From Mariniphaga sp964559175 (GTDB taxonomy: Bacteria > Bacteroidota > Bacteroidia > Bacteroidales > Prolixibacteraceae), in NCBI GenBank assembly GCA_964559175.1, contig CAZLGT010000002.1:92037-156036 (forward strand): 64,000 bases of DNA, written 5' to 3'. Under the pieces are notes generated by a model. The model did no database searches. It was given only the letters and a program-made list of their open reading frames with translations, and had not been told where the DNA came from. Below are positions 43,300 to 52,798 of the stretch, one piece after another. The position numbers and the translations under genes are program-made. The first letter of the stretch is position 1; every line of letters starts with the position of its first letter.

Positions 43300-43674
43300 C
43301 TTCTCTTTTTTTGCAATTAACTAAAAATCGGGTACAAAGTAAAACGAATCAAAAATCAATTGTATCAGACAACCCCACTTTTTTTCATATTTGGCCCTCA
43401 TGTTAACCTTCAAGTAATTCTTTTTAACCGTTTTCCGTAAAGCAATTATGAGTTATTAACGGCTGTTGAAAAAATGTTTGTTGATATTAATCTGTTGATT
43501 TTGTGAAAATTATTCAATAGGACACGTCAGCTGTTATTACTTTTTCAACACTTCGTCAACAATTTTTCAACAATTAATGTAGTTGTAATAGGGTGGAATA
43601 AAGTGGAATAAAGTGGAATGTTATGGAATAAATTCTTACTTTTACCGATACTAAAATAAAGCTTTCCAACAGAG
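43300..43674. other. regulatory gap upstream of the dcw cluster
   Basis: About 375 bp without a gene, between divergent glsA and mraZ. Besides the MraZ boxes it has TGTTGAAAAA at 43464-43473 and two inverted copies (TTTTTCAACA) at 43541-43550 and 43563-43572. A weak -7-like TACTTTTA lies at 43637-43644. Confidence 0.5.
43591..43631 (+). promoter_or_regulatory. MraZ-box array upstream of mraZ
   Basis: TGGAA occurs four times at exactly 10-bp steps (43594, 43604, 43614, 43624), within AAAGTGGAAT-type repeats. MraZ is known to bind such tandem AAAGTG/TGGG-type boxes with 10-bp period upstream of its own gene. Autoregulation of the dcw cluster is the likely purpose. Confidence 0.8.
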
Positions 43675-44133
43675 ATGACAGAATTTACAGGGACATATAA
43701 CGCAACCATCGACGACAAAGGGCGCATTGTGCTACCGTCGGCCTTTAAGAAGGAGATGGGTGAAATGGCTCTGGAACCGCTTGTAATCGAGCGAAATCTG
43801 TTTAAAGATTGCCTCGACATTTATCCCGAGCGTTTTTGGAAAGACCGCGTGACTGCCTTCAAAAGCACGCTCGACCCGTTTGATGAAGAGGACGATGCTT
43901 TTCTGCAGTTTTTTTACGAAAACTTCATAAAAGTAAGCATGGCAGCGAATGGACGCATCAACATCCCCACCGATTATTTGGGTTACGGAAAACTGAAAAA
44001 GAATGCCCGGCTTATTGGCATGGGACTTTCCATCCGGATGTGGGATGTTGAGGTTTACGAAAGCCAGCGCATGGATAAATCCACTTTTGCCCGGCGTTTT
44101 AAGGAAAAAAGAAAGCAAAAAACCGCAGAATAG
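43675..44133 (+). CDS. mraZ: transcriptional regulator MraZ
   Basis: A 152-residue protein with two AbrB-like SpoVT half-domains, each with the conserved DxxGRxxxP motif: DDKGRIVLPSAFK (about 13-25) and AANGRINIPTDY (about 90-101). It forms rings that bind the repeat boxes upstream and controls the division/cell-wall cluster. rsmH begins immediately after the stop. Confidence 0.95.
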   Translation: MTEFTGTYNATIDDKGRIVLPSAFKKEMGEMALEPLVIERNLFKDCLDIYPERFWKDRVTAFKSTLDPFDEEDDAFLQFFYENFIKVSMAANGRINIPTDYLGYGKLKKNARLIGMGLSIRMWDVEVYESQRMDKSTFARRFKEKRKQKTAE

Positions 44134-45060
44134 ATGACAGATCAGTATCACATACCGGTTATGCCAACGGAAAGCCTTCAGGGACTGAACCTGTTTCCCG
44201 GATCAGATGTGGTGGATGCCACTTTTGGCGGGGGAGGCCACTCGCAGCTCATTCTTAATGAACTGGGCAACGGAAGGCTATTTGCCTTCGACCAGGATGA
44301 GGATGCTGCCGGCAATGTGATACACGATGACCGGCTTTTTTTTATCCGCCACAACTTCAGGTACCTCAAAAACTTTCTCCGGTACTATGGCGCTGAAAAA
44401 GTAGATGCCGTTTTTGCCGATTTGGGTGTTTCGTCGCATGAATTCGATGAACCCGATCGGGGATTCTCCTACCGGTTCGATGAAAAACTGGATATGCGCA
44501 TGAACCGGATGGCAACGCTGGATGCTGCCCGTGTGGTGAACACATATAGTGAAGAGCAGTTGCTTTTCATTTTCAGAATGTATGGAGAAATTAAAAATGC
44601 CCGCCGGTTGGTGACTGAAATTGCCAGGGAAAGAAGTGTGCAGCCGGTTGAAACCACCGGACAGCTGAAAAACATAGCAGCCCGCCTTGCTCCCCGCGCC
44701 TCCGAAAATAAATTCCTTTCCCAGGTTTTTCAGGCTTTGCGTATTGAGGTGAACGACGAAATGGAAGCGCTGAAAGAATTTCTGGAGGCTTCGCTGGAGG
44801 TGCTGAAACCGGGTGGGCGTTTGGTAGTAATTACCTACCACAGTCTGGAAGACCGGCTCTGCAAAAACTTTATGAAATCCGGAAACTTTGAAGGGAAAGT
44901 AGAAAAGGATTTTTACGGCAACATACAAAGTCCGTTCAGGATGATTACCCGGAAAGTGATTGTTCCGCAAAACGAAGAAATTGAGAACAATGTGAGGGCA
45001 CGCAGTGCCAAATTAAGGATAGCTGAAAAAACTGAAAATGACAGGAACTTCGAAAAATAG
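44134..45060 (+). CDS. rsmH: 16S rRNA (cytosine-1402-N4) methyltransferase
   Basis: Methylates C1402 in the ribosomal P site. The 308 residues show HIPVMPTESL at the N-terminus, the SAM-binding DATFGGGGHSQLIL, FAFDQDEDA, and ADLGVSSHEFDEPDRGFSYRFD, with the C-terminal TYHSLEDR. It is a standard member of dcw clusters; the ftsL-like gene begins within its 3' end. Confidence 0.96.
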   Translation: MTDQYHIPVMPTESLQGLNLFPGSDVVDATFGGGGHSQLILNELGNGRLFAFDQDEDAAGNVIHDDRLFFIRHNFRYLKNFLRYYGAEKVDAVFADLGVSSHEFDEPDRGFSYRFDEKLDMRMNRMATLDAARVVNTYSEEQLLFIFRMYGEIKNARRLVTEIARERSVQPVETTGQLKNIAARLAPRASENKFLSQVFQALRIEVNDEMEALKEFLEASLEVLKPGGRLVVITYHSLEDRLCKNFMKSGNFEGKVEKDFYGNIQSPFRMITRKVIVPQNEEIENNVRARSAKLRIAEKTENDRNFEK

Positions 45061-45412
45061 CAAAAGAAAACCCGGCGTAAAATCGTTTTTGGGAGGCACC
45101 GTCCTTACCGATGATCGGTTTACACGGCATCTGCCGTTTTTAGGCCTGCTCGCGTTTTTTGCCCTGGTGCTCATTACCAACCGTAACTGGTCGGAGAGTA
45201 CCATCAGGCAAATCGAGGAGGTTCAGGATACACTCGATGAATTACGTTCTGAGTCGATAACCCTTTCGGCCCGCCTGATGGATGCCAGCAGGCCGTCGGA
45301 AGTGATTGAGAAAGTGGAAGCGTCGGGGCTTGGATTGGAAGAACCGGTCCGTCCGCCGCAGAAAATTGTAATAGAAAAAAAGAAACGCAAGTGGACATTC
45401 GGAAGTCGATAG
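45038..45412 (+). CDS. FtsL-like cell division protein
   Basis: A 124-residue bitopic protein: basic N-terminus, one membrane helix (about 32-47, LPFLGLLAFFALVLIT), then a coiled-coil (STIRQIEEVQDTLDELRSESITLSARL). This topology and its position between rsmH and ftsI are those of FtsL, which links FtsQ/FtsB to FtsW-FtsI at the septum. Sequence conservation of FtsL is low, so position carries much of the call. It overlaps rsmH by 23 bp and ftsI by 22 bp. Confidence 0.82.
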   Translation: MTGTSKNSKRKPGVKSFLGGTVLTDDRFTRHLPFLGLLAFFALVLITNRNWSESTIRQIEEVQDTLDELRSESITLSARLMDASRPSEVIEKVEASGLGLEEPVRPPQKIVIEKKKRKWTFGSR

Positions 45413-47514
45413 TATCACGCATAGCCATTATTTACTTTTTCCTCCTGCTGTTTGGGCTGGTGGTAATTTTCAAAATGGTTTCCGTTCAGCAAATTAAAAA
45501 TGAACGCTGGGAACAAATTGCCCGAAACCTGAAGAACCACACGATAACAGTGGACCCAATAAGAGGGAATATTTGTGCCGACGATGGCAGTGTGCTGTCA
45601 ACATCGGTGCCGGGTTACTTTGTGCGCATCGACCTGGCTGCCGAAGGCGTTAAGCGGGTTTACAGCAAAGAAAGTGATTCGCTGGCATGGCATCTTTCCA
45701 ACTTTTTCAGAAACGCTTCGCGGGAGGAATACAACCAAAGGCTGAATGCCGCCTACCGCAACGGGAACCGTGGTTTTATGCTTACTCCCCGCAAAGTGGA
45801 CTACCAGGAGTTACAGCAGATTAAGAAATTTCCAATCCTTCGCCGGGGCAGGTTTGGCGGCGGTATGATAATAGAACAGGAGAATCACCGGGTTACACCA
45901 CTGGGAACGCTGGCATTGAGGACCATAGGCGATTTGAATAAAGGAGCATATGGCGGCGTGCACGGAAACATTGGCTACACCGGGCTTGAAGGCGCCTACG
46001 AACAATTTCTGAAAGGCAAGGAGGGAATCAGTTACCGCGAAAACCTGTCGGGCCGTTGGGTAACACGCACCGAAATTGAACCGCAGGATGGTATGGACCT
46101 CATTACAACCATCAATATAAAGCTCCAGGATATTACAGAAAGCGCCCTGCGGAGAAACCTCGAAAAACATTCTGCCGACTGGGGTACAGCCATTCTAATG
46201 GAGGTGGAAACCGGGGAGATTAAAGCCATTGCCAATCTTGGAAAAGAAAGCAATGGTTATACCGAGAATTACAATTATGCTCTTGGAAACCAGGGATGTT
46301 ATGAACCCGGCTCAACATTCAAACTGGTATCATTAATGGCGGCCATGGAAGACGGACTGGTGGATACCTGCGATGTTTTCGATACCGGTAGCGGTGTGTG
46401 GAAATACCGCGATCGTACCATATACGACAGCGATTACAGGTATGGAGGCCATGGGGAAATGACTGTGAAACAGATTTTTGAGAAATCATCCAATGTGGGA
46501 GTGGCTAAAATCATTACTTCGGCCTACGAGAAAAATCCGAGAAGTTTTGTTGACCGCGTTTATGGTTTTGGATTGAATAAACCCCTTGGGCTCGAAATTA
46601 AAGGAGAAGGAATACCCTTTTTTAAATACCCGGGCGATTCCGACTGGTGGGGAACAACCCTTGCCTGGATGTCGTACGGTTACGAATCGAAAATGACCCC
46701 GCTGCAGGTTCTTACATTTTACAATGCCGTTGCCAACAACGGGCGAATGGTAAAACCCCGGCTGGTGAAAGAAATAAGGGACAACGGTGTGTTGGTGAGG
46801 CAGTTTAAAACCGAGGTGATTAACCCGATGATTGCCACCCGCGAAACCATTGGTAAAGCACAAAAAATGCTGGAAGGAGTTTGCGAGCTTGGCACCGGGC
46901 GTTCGCTGCAAAATCCCTGGTTTAAAATTGCCGGTAAAACAGGTACGGCGCAGGTTGCCACGGGTACCGGCGGTTATCAGAAAGGGATGTATCTGGCCTC
47001 TTTTGCCGGATATTTTCCTGCCGACAATCCCAAATATTCACTCATCGTTACCATAAATAATCCCCGGCAGGGAGTTTTTTACGGTGGTTCGGTGGCAGGC
47101 CCGGTTTTCAAAGAAATTGCCGAGCGTGTTTATGCGGTGCAAAACCTTTTTGAAGAGGACATAGAAGAGCCCGAAAAGCCTGAAAAACAGGTACTGCCCG
47201 ATATTAAAAAAGGACCGACCGAAAATATTCTTCGCATTGCAGAGGAGCTGAAAATAGAGAACCTCACCGGACAACCAGCTACTGCTCTGGCAAGCATAAC
47301 AAAAACAGACGATCGGTTGGTGCTCAACGACATGGAAATTCCTGCCGGCAGGGTTCCCGACGTGAGAGGAATGGGGGCAACCGATGCCATTTTTATTCTT
47401 GAAAATGCCGGCTTGCTGGTGAAAATAAAGGGCATAGGGAAAGTTAAAGAACAGTCGCTGTCACCGGGCTCGGTCTATACTCGAGGGGCGTATGTTTACC
47501 TAACATTGAATTGA
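45391..47514 (+). CDS. ftsI: septal peptidoglycan transpeptidase (FtsI/PBP3) with PASTA domain
   Basis: 707 residues, inner-membrane anchor at about 10-30, then a PBP dimer domain and a transpeptidase domain. Active-site motifs are GSTFK (SxxK, around 306-310), SSNVGVAK (SxN) and KTGTAQ. A C-terminal PASTA domain (VPDVRGMGATDAIFILENAG and after) is present, as in other Bacteroidota FtsI. The start is a GTG inside ftsL; the next methionine would cut into the membrane anchor, so GTG is accepted. It cross-links septal wall with FtsW. Confidence 0.94.
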   Translation: MDIRKSIVSRIAIIYFFLLLFGLVVIFKMVSVQQIKNERWEQIARNLKNHTITVDPIRGNICADDGSVLSTSVPGYFVRIDLAAEGVKRVYSKESDSLAWHLSNFFRNASREEYNQRLNAAYRNGNRGFMLTPRKVDYQELQQIKKFPILRRGRFGGGMIIEQENHRVTPLGTLALRTIGDLNKGAYGGVHGNIGYTGLEGAYEQFLKGKEGISYRENLSGRWVTRTEIEPQDGMDLITTINIKLQDITESALRRNLEKHSADWGTAILMEVETGEIKAIANLGKESNGYTENYNYALGNQGCYEPGSTFKLVSLMAAMEDGLVDTCDVFDTGSGVWKYRDRTIYDSDYRYGGHGEMTVKQIFEKSSNVGVAKIITSAYEKNPRSFVDRVYGFGLNKPLGLEIKGEGIPFFKYPGDSDWWGTTLAWMSYGYESKMTPLQVLTFYNAVANNGRMVKPRLVKEIRDNGVLVRQFKTEVINPMIATRETIGKAQKMLEGVCELGTGRSLQNPWFKIAGKTGTAQVATGTGGYQKGMYLASFAGYFPADNPKYSLIVTINNPRQGVFYGGSVAGPVFKEIAERVYAVQNLFEEDIEEPEKPEKQVLPDIKKGPTENILRIAEELKIENLTGQPATALASITKTDDRLVLNDMEIPAGRVPDVRGMGATDAIFILENAGLLVKIKGIGKVKEQSLSPGSVYTRGAYVYLTLN

Positions 47515-47515
47515 A

Positions 47516-48973
47516 ATGAAATTAAAAAAACTGCTGAAGCATATTGAATATTCCGAAATCAGGGGCTCAGAAAACCCTGAGATTACAGCCATCGAATTCG
47601 ACTCGCGAAAGGTGCAGCAAGGCTCAGCTTTCGTAGCCCAAAGAGGCCTTCACACCGATGGTCACCGGTTTATTTCAAAAGTTGTTGAAAGCGGTTCCAC
47701 TGCTGTTTTTTGTGAAGAGTTTCCGGAAGTTTTACCGGATGGCGTTACGTTTATTAAAGTGGCTGATTCAGTAAAAGTTACCGGTTTGCTGGCTTCTGCT
47801 TTTTATGGTTTCCCATCGAAAGAAATGAAAGTGGTGGGCATTACCGGAACCAACGGCAAAACCAGCATTGCCACTTTGCTGTACCGCCTTTTCAGACAAC
47901 TGGGCTATAAAACCGGACTGATTTCCACCATTTCCTATTTTGTAAATGATGCAGAGGAACCTGCTTCTCATACCACTCCCGATGCATTGAAAATTCAGCA
48001 GTTGCTGGCGCAGATGGCTGATGTGGGATGCGAATTCTGCTTCATGGAGGTGAGTTCGCATGCGATTCAGCAGCAACGTATTGCTGGAATTGAATTTGCA
48101 GGTGGGGTTTTCACCAACATTACCCACGACCACCTCGATTACCACGAAACATTTGCTGCCTATATCCGCGCCAAACAACAGTTTTTCGATCAACTGCCTG
48201 CAACGGCATTTGCCATCACCAACATCGACGATAAAAACGGAATGGTGATGGTGCAAAACACCAAAGCCCGGAAAATAACCTACTCGAACCGTGCCATGGC
48301 CGACTATCGTTGTAAAGTGATTGAAACTCATTTTAACGGGATGCTGCTTCAAATGGACGGGCAGGAGGTTTGGACCCGGTTTGTGGGAAAATTCAATGCC
48401 TCCAACCTGCTGGCAGTGTATGCGGTTGCAGTTAATTTGGGGCAGGAACCCGGCGAAGTGCTTACCTGCATAAGCAACATGGAGCCGGTAAAAGGCCGGT
48501 TTGAGACTGTACGCAGTATGGACGGAAAACTGGCCATTGTGGATTATGCACATACGCCCGATGCACTGAAAAATGTGCTCACCGCCATCGAGGGTATTCG
48601 CACCCGAAACGAACAGGTGATTACCGTGGTTGGCGCCGGTGGCGACCGCGACAAAACCAAACGGCCCGAAATGGCAAGAGAAGCCATATTGGGCAGCGAT
48701 AAGGTGATACTTACTTCGGATAACCCGAGAACGGAAAATCCGGCACAAATCATTCGCGATATGGAAGCCGGTGTGGAACCTCAGTGGAAGAAAAAGGTAG
48801 TTTCCATCGAAAACCGGAGGGAGGCCATTAAAACAGCGGCAATGCTGGCTCAGGCGGGCGATATCATTCTCATTGCCGGTAAAGGACACGAAAACTACCA
48901 GGAGGTAAATGGTGTCAGGCATCATTTTGACGACCTGGAAGAGATAAAAAAATGTTTTGGAATTGAAGAATAA
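47516..48973 (+). CDS. murE: UDP-MurNAc-tripeptide ligase, probably meso-diaminopimelate-adding
   Basis: Adds the third amino acid to UDP-MurNAc-L-Ala-D-Glu. The 485 residues have the ATP loop GTNGKTSIATLL, TTPDALKIQ, and the residue-selective motif DNPRTENP. DNPR is the form found in diaminopimelate-adding enzymes, whereas lysine enzymes differ, so the wall is probably of the meso-DAP type. It begins 1 bp after ftsI. Confidence 0.95.
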   Translation: MKLKKLLKHIEYSEIRGSENPEITAIEFDSRKVQQGSAFVAQRGLHTDGHRFISKVVESGSTAVFCEEFPEVLPDGVTFIKVADSVKVTGLLASAFYGFPSKEMKVVGITGTNGKTSIATLLYRLFRQLGYKTGLISTISYFVNDAEEPASHTTPDALKIQQLLAQMADVGCEFCFMEVSSHAIQQQRIAGIEFAGGVFTNITHDHLDYHETFAAYIRAKQQFFDQLPATAFAITNIDDKNGMVMVQNTKARKITYSNRAMADYRCKVIETHFNGMLLQMDGQEVWTRFVGKFNASNLLAVYAVAVNLGQEPGEVLTCISNMEPVKGRFETVRSMDGKLAIVDYAHTPDALKNVLTAIEGIRTRNEQVITVVGAGGDRDKTKRPEMAREAILGSDKVILTSDNPRTENPAQIIRDMEAGVEPQWKKKVVSIENRREAIKTAAMLAQAGDIILIAGKGHENYQEVNGVRHHFDDLEEIKKCFGIEE

Positions 48974-48981
48974 AAAAAGAT

Positions 48982-50232
48982 ATGCTTTATTATTTATACC
49001 AATGGCTTGCTGATACAAACATCCCGGGGGTTGGAATGTTTCAGTACATTTCGTTTCGCTCGGGGGCTGCCATTATTTTGTCGCTTTTTATAACCACAGC
49101 GTTCGGTAAAAAAATGATTCGCTTTTTGCAGCGAAAGCAAATTGGCGAAGAGGTACGCGATTTGGGACTCGAAGGTCAAATGCAGAAAAAAGGGACTCCT
49201 ACCATGGGCGGGCTTATTATTCTGTTTGCCATCATTATTCCCACTTTGCTTTTTGCCCGCCTCGATAATATTTATATTCTTCTGATGCTCATCACCACTG
49301 CCTTTTTGGGGCTCATCGGATTTATCGATGATTACATTAAGGTTTTCATGAAAAACAAAAAGGGGCTGGCTGCCAGGTTTAAAATTCTGGGGCAGGTTGC
49401 GCTGGGCATTTTTGTGGCTGCCACACTTTTTATGAGCGACGATGTTATTGTGAGGGAACACGTACAAACTTCTGCCGGGGCCGACCTGCGTCAAATTGTG
49501 GTGGATCCGGAAAGTGGTGAACAGGAGGTTAAATTTGTTACTGAAGATGTAAAATCGACCAGAACCACCATCCCGTTTGTGAAACGGAATGAATTTGATT
49601 ATGCCTGGTTGGTGGCTTTTGCAGGAGATGCCGCCTCGTGGCTGAAATGGGTGGTGTATGCGCTGGCCATCATTTTAATTATTACAGCTGTTTCAAATGC
49701 AGCCAACCTTACCGATGGGCTCGACGGACTGGCAACGGGCACTTCGGCCATTAGTGGGGCCACGCTGGGAGTGCTGGCTTATGTTAGCGGTAACATCATT
49801 TATGCCGATTACCTGAACATCATGTACATTCCAAACGCCGGCGAACTTACTGTTTTTGTTGCTGCTTTTATCGGGGCAACAGTAGGTTTCCTGTGGTACA
49901 ATTCATATCCGGCCCAGGTTTTTATGGGCGATACCGGAAGCCTCGCACTGGGTGGAATCCTGGCTGTGTTTTCAGTCATCATTCGCAAAGAAATTTTAAT
50001 TCCACTGCTGTGCGGAATTTTTCTCATCGAAAATTTATCTGTGGTCATTCAGGTGGTTTGGTTTAAATATACAAAACGAAAATACGGCGAAGGACGGAGG
50101 GTTTTCCTGATGAGTCCTATTCACCACCACTACCAGAAAAAGGGGTTGCACGAAGCAAAAATTGTTGCGCGGTTCTGGATTGTGGGAATTATTCTGGCTG
50201 TGTTAACGGTGGTAACCTTAAAAGTGAGATAA
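48982..50232 (+). CDS. mraY: phospho-MurNAc-pentapeptide transferase
   Basis: Makes lipid I on the inner membrane from UDP-MurNAc-pentapeptide and undecaprenyl phosphate. The 416 residues have about ten helices and the motifs KKGTPTMGG, FIDDYIK, NLTDGLDGLA, and FMGDTGSLALG, with MSPIHHHYQKKG near the end. A loop of about 60 residues (roughly 150-210) is longer than in E. coli MraY, which is common in Bacteroidota. Confidence 0.96.
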   Translation: MLYYLYQWLADTNIPGVGMFQYISFRSGAAIILSLFITTAFGKKMIRFLQRKQIGEEVRDLGLEGQMQKKGTPTMGGLIILFAIIIPTLLFARLDNIYILLMLITTAFLGLIGFIDDYIKVFMKNKKGLAARFKILGQVALGIFVAATLFMSDDVIVREHVQTSAGADLRQIVVDPESGEQEVKFVTEDVKSTRTTIPFVKRNEFDYAWLVAFAGDAASWLKWVVYALAIILIITAVSNAANLTDGLDGLATGTSAISGATLGVLAYVSGNIIYADYLNIMYIPNAGELTVFVAAFIGATVGFLWYNSYPAQVFMGDTGSLALGGILAVFSVIIRKEILIPLLCGIFLIENLSVVIQVVWFKYTKRKYGEGRRVFLMSPIHHHYQKKGLHEAKIVARFWIVGIILAVLTVVTLKVR

Positions 50233-50233
50233 G

Positions 50234-51571
50234 TTGAAAAGGAATATGGTCATACTGGGAGCAGGCGAAAGCGGGGTTGGGTCAGCTATTCTGGCACAGA
50301 AGAAGGGGTATGGCGTATTCGTATCTGACTTTGGGAAAATAAAAGAAAAATATAAAAACGTTCTTTTGAAATACAACATCGGTTTCGAGGAAGGAAAGCA
50401 TTCGGAGGAAAGCATTCTTCAGGCCGAAACCGTGGTGAAGAGTCCGGGCATTCCCGATTCGGCGCCTTTGGTTTTAAAGTTGAAAGAACAGGGAATTCCG
50501 GTTATTTCCGAGATAGAATTTGCCGGACGGTTTACCAAAGCCAAAACCGTATGTATTACCGGCAGTAACGGAAAAACCACTACCACTTTGCTTACATACC
50601 ACATTCTGAAAAATGCCGGGTTGGATGTGGGTCTGGCTGGCAATGTGGGAAAAAGTTTTGCCTGGCAGGTGGCCGTAGAACCCCATGATATTTATGTGAT
50701 TGAGCTGAGCAGTTTTCAGCTCGACGGAATGTACAACTTCAGGGCCGATGTGGCTGTGCTGCTGAACATTACTCCCGATCACCTTGACCGTTATGGTTAC
50801 AACATGCAGAATTACACCGATTCCAAGTTCCGGATTCTGCAAAACCAAACCGAATATGATTATTTCATCTGTTGCGCCGACGATGAAATCATTCAGAAAG
50901 AAATAACAAAGAGAGAGATAAAACCGACCCTGATTCCTTTCAGTTTGAAGGAACCCGTTTCACCGGGGGCAGGTATATCCAACGAAAAATTGATTATAAA
51001 TTTTAACCAAAAACAATTCAGCATGTCTATTCTGGATTTATCATTGCAAGGAAAACATAACACCTACAACTCCATGGCTGCAGGAATTGCGAGCATGGTT
51101 TTCGAGATTCGCAACGAACAGCTCCGCGAGAGTCTGGCCGGGTTTAAAGGTGTTGAACACCGGTTGGAGCACTTTTTGAAAGTGCATGGAATTGAGTTCG
51201 TAAACGACTCAAAAGCCACCAACGTCAATTCCACCTGGTATGCACTGGAAAGTATTCATAAACCTATTGTGTGGATTGCCGGAGGAATTGACAAGGGAAA
51301 TGACTACACCATGCTGAAGCACCTGGTAAAAGAGAAAGTAAAAGCCATTGTTTGTCTTGGAAAAGACAACTCGAAGCTTCATGCCGCTTTCGACAGTGTG
51401 CATAAAAATGTGGTGGATGCATCGAATATGGAGGAAGCGGTAAAAGCAGCTTATTATCTTGCCCGAAACGGCGATACCGTGTTGCTTTCTCCTGCCTGCG
51501 CCAGTTTCGATCTGTTTGAAAATTACGAAGACCGTGGAAATCAGTTTAAAGAACAAGTAAGAAATTTGTAA
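50234..51571 (+). CDS. murD: UDP-MurNAc-L-alanine:D-glutamate ligase
   Basis: Adds D-glutamate to UDP-MurNAc-L-Ala. It has the N-terminal GAGESGVGSAILAQKKG, ATP loop GSNGKTTTTLL, NITPDHLDRY and the C-terminal LLSPACASFDLF. Two starts compete: TTG 50234 (MKRNMVILGAG, in line with family N-termini) and ATG 50246, which has the purine stretch AAAAGGAA just before it. I give the longer form, 445 residues, without being sure. mraY ends one base upstream and ftsW follows with no gap. Confidence 0.93.
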   Translation: MKRNMVILGAGESGVGSAILAQKKGYGVFVSDFGKIKEKYKNVLLKYNIGFEEGKHSEESILQAETVVKSPGIPDSAPLVLKLKEQGIPVISEIEFAGRFTKAKTVCITGSNGKTTTTLLTYHILKNAGLDVGLAGNVGKSFAWQVAVEPHDIYVIELSSFQLDGMYNFRADVAVLLNITPDHLDRYGYNMQNYTDSKFRILQNQTEYDYFICCADDEIIQKEITKREIKPTLIPFSLKEPVSPGAGISNEKLIINFNQKQFSMSILDLSLQGKHNTYNSMAAGIASMVFEIRNEQLRESLAGFKGVEHRLEHFLKVHGIEFVNDSKATNVNSTWYALESIHKPIVWIAGGIDKGNDYTMLKHLVKEKVKAIVCLGKDNSKLHAAFDSVHKNVVDASNMEEAVKAAYYLARNGDTVLLSPACASFDLFENYEDRGNQFKEQVRNL

Positions 51572-52798
51572 ATGACGTTGTTTGAATCGAAAATATTCAG
51601 GGGCGACAAGGTAATCTGGATTGTATTGCTGCTGCTTTCGCTGCTCTCGCTGTTAATTGTTTACAGCTCTACGGGGGCGTTAGCTTACAGGCAGGCCTCG
51701 GGCAATACCATGCATTTCCTTATCCGGCAAATTTTTTTCCTTGGTGCCGGATTGGGTCTTATGCTCATGATGGTCAATTTCCTTTCGGTTAAAATTTATT
51801 CCATTCTGGCCAATTTCCTCATTTACCTCAGTATAGGTTTACTTATAGTGTCGGTTGCCATGCAGTTTTCAGGCATGTCGCGCGGCAGCGGACGAACGCT
51901 CGATATTGGTTTTATCTCGTTTCAGCCGGCCGAGCTGGCAAAGATTGCACTTATCATGTTTACTGCCAAAGTGCTGGCCAAAAACCAGAAAACCCGGGGT
52001 GAGCTGAAAAGGGCTTTTTATATCGTAATCGCACATACCGTAGTGGTTTGCGGGTTAATTTTCTTTTCCAATTTTTCTACCGCTGCCCTGCTTTTTGCAA
52101 CCATTCTCACCATGTTGTTTGTGGGAAGGGTTCCGTTTAAACATTTGTTTGTGGTGGTAGCCATTGGCGTGGGCATTGTGGCGGCAACCTATTTTCTGGC
52201 CGATAGGTTTCCATCGGCACCAACCCGGATGCATACCGTTAAGGGGCGTATAGAGCGGTTTTTCAATGGTGATCCCAACGCTGAAAAAGGAATTACACAG
52301 GCCGATTACGCCAAACTGGCCATTTACGAAGGGGGAATATTGGGTAAAGGACCGGGCCGATCGGATGTAAGTAACTACATGGCTGCTGCTTACAATGATT
52401 TCATTTTCGCCATTATTGTGGAAGAATACGGGTTGGCAGCAGGAATTCTTGTGATGTTCCTGTACCTCATTTTCTTTTTCAGGGCGGTGGTTATTGTGCG
52501 AAGGGCAACCCGAACGTTCCCCGCATTTCTGGTTACGGGGCTGGCCATGGTGCTGGTGTTTCAGGCCATGATCAACATCGGGGTCTCTTCGGGCGTATTG
52601 CCTGTAACCGGACAGCCGCTTCCCTGGGTGAGTCTTGGCGGTACTTCACTGTTGTTTACCTCGGTGGCCTTCGGTTGCATTCTAAGCGTGAGCTATCAGA
52701 ACCAGGTGAACAGGGAAATTCAGAAACCGCCGGTACAGGTAAATGTGCCCGATGAAGATTATGAAATGAGTTATGAAAAAAGTACTGAAAAGAAATAA
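51572..52798 (+). CDS. ftsW: septal peptidoglycan glycosyltransferase FtsW
   Basis: A SEDS-family glycan polymerase of 408 residues with about ten helices. Conserved segments are ISFQPAELAKIALI, the long extracellular loop with GPGRSDVSNYMAAAYNDFIFAIIVEEYG, and the C-terminal PVTGQPLPWVSLGGTSLL. It works with FtsI at the septum. Position between murD and murG is canonical. Confidence 0.94.
   Translation: MTLFESKIFRGDKVIWIVLLLLSLLSLLIVYSSTGALAYRQASGNTMHFLIRQIFFLGAGLGLMLMMVNFLSVKIYSILANFLIYLSIGLLIVSVAMQFSGMSRGSGRTLDIGFISFQPAELAKIALIMFTAKVLAKNQKTRGELKRAFYIVIAHTVVVCGLIFFSNFSTAALLFATILTMLFVGRVPFKHLFVVVAIGVGIVAATYFLADRFPSAPTRMHTVKGRIERFFNGDPNAEKGITQADYAKLAIYEGGILGKGPGRSDVSNYMAAAYNDFIFAIIVEEYGLAAGILVMFLYLIFFFRAVVIVRRATRTFPAFLVTGLAMVLVFQAMINIGVSSGVLPVTGQPLPWVSLGGTSLLFTSVAFGCILSVSYQNQVNREIQKPPVQVNVPDEDYEMSYEKSTEKK

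Noticed and set aside
47768..49018. Minus-strand frame of 416 codons opposite murE
   Set aside because: Antisense to an unmistakable murE; its composition (many His, Phe, Cys) is that of a shadow frame.
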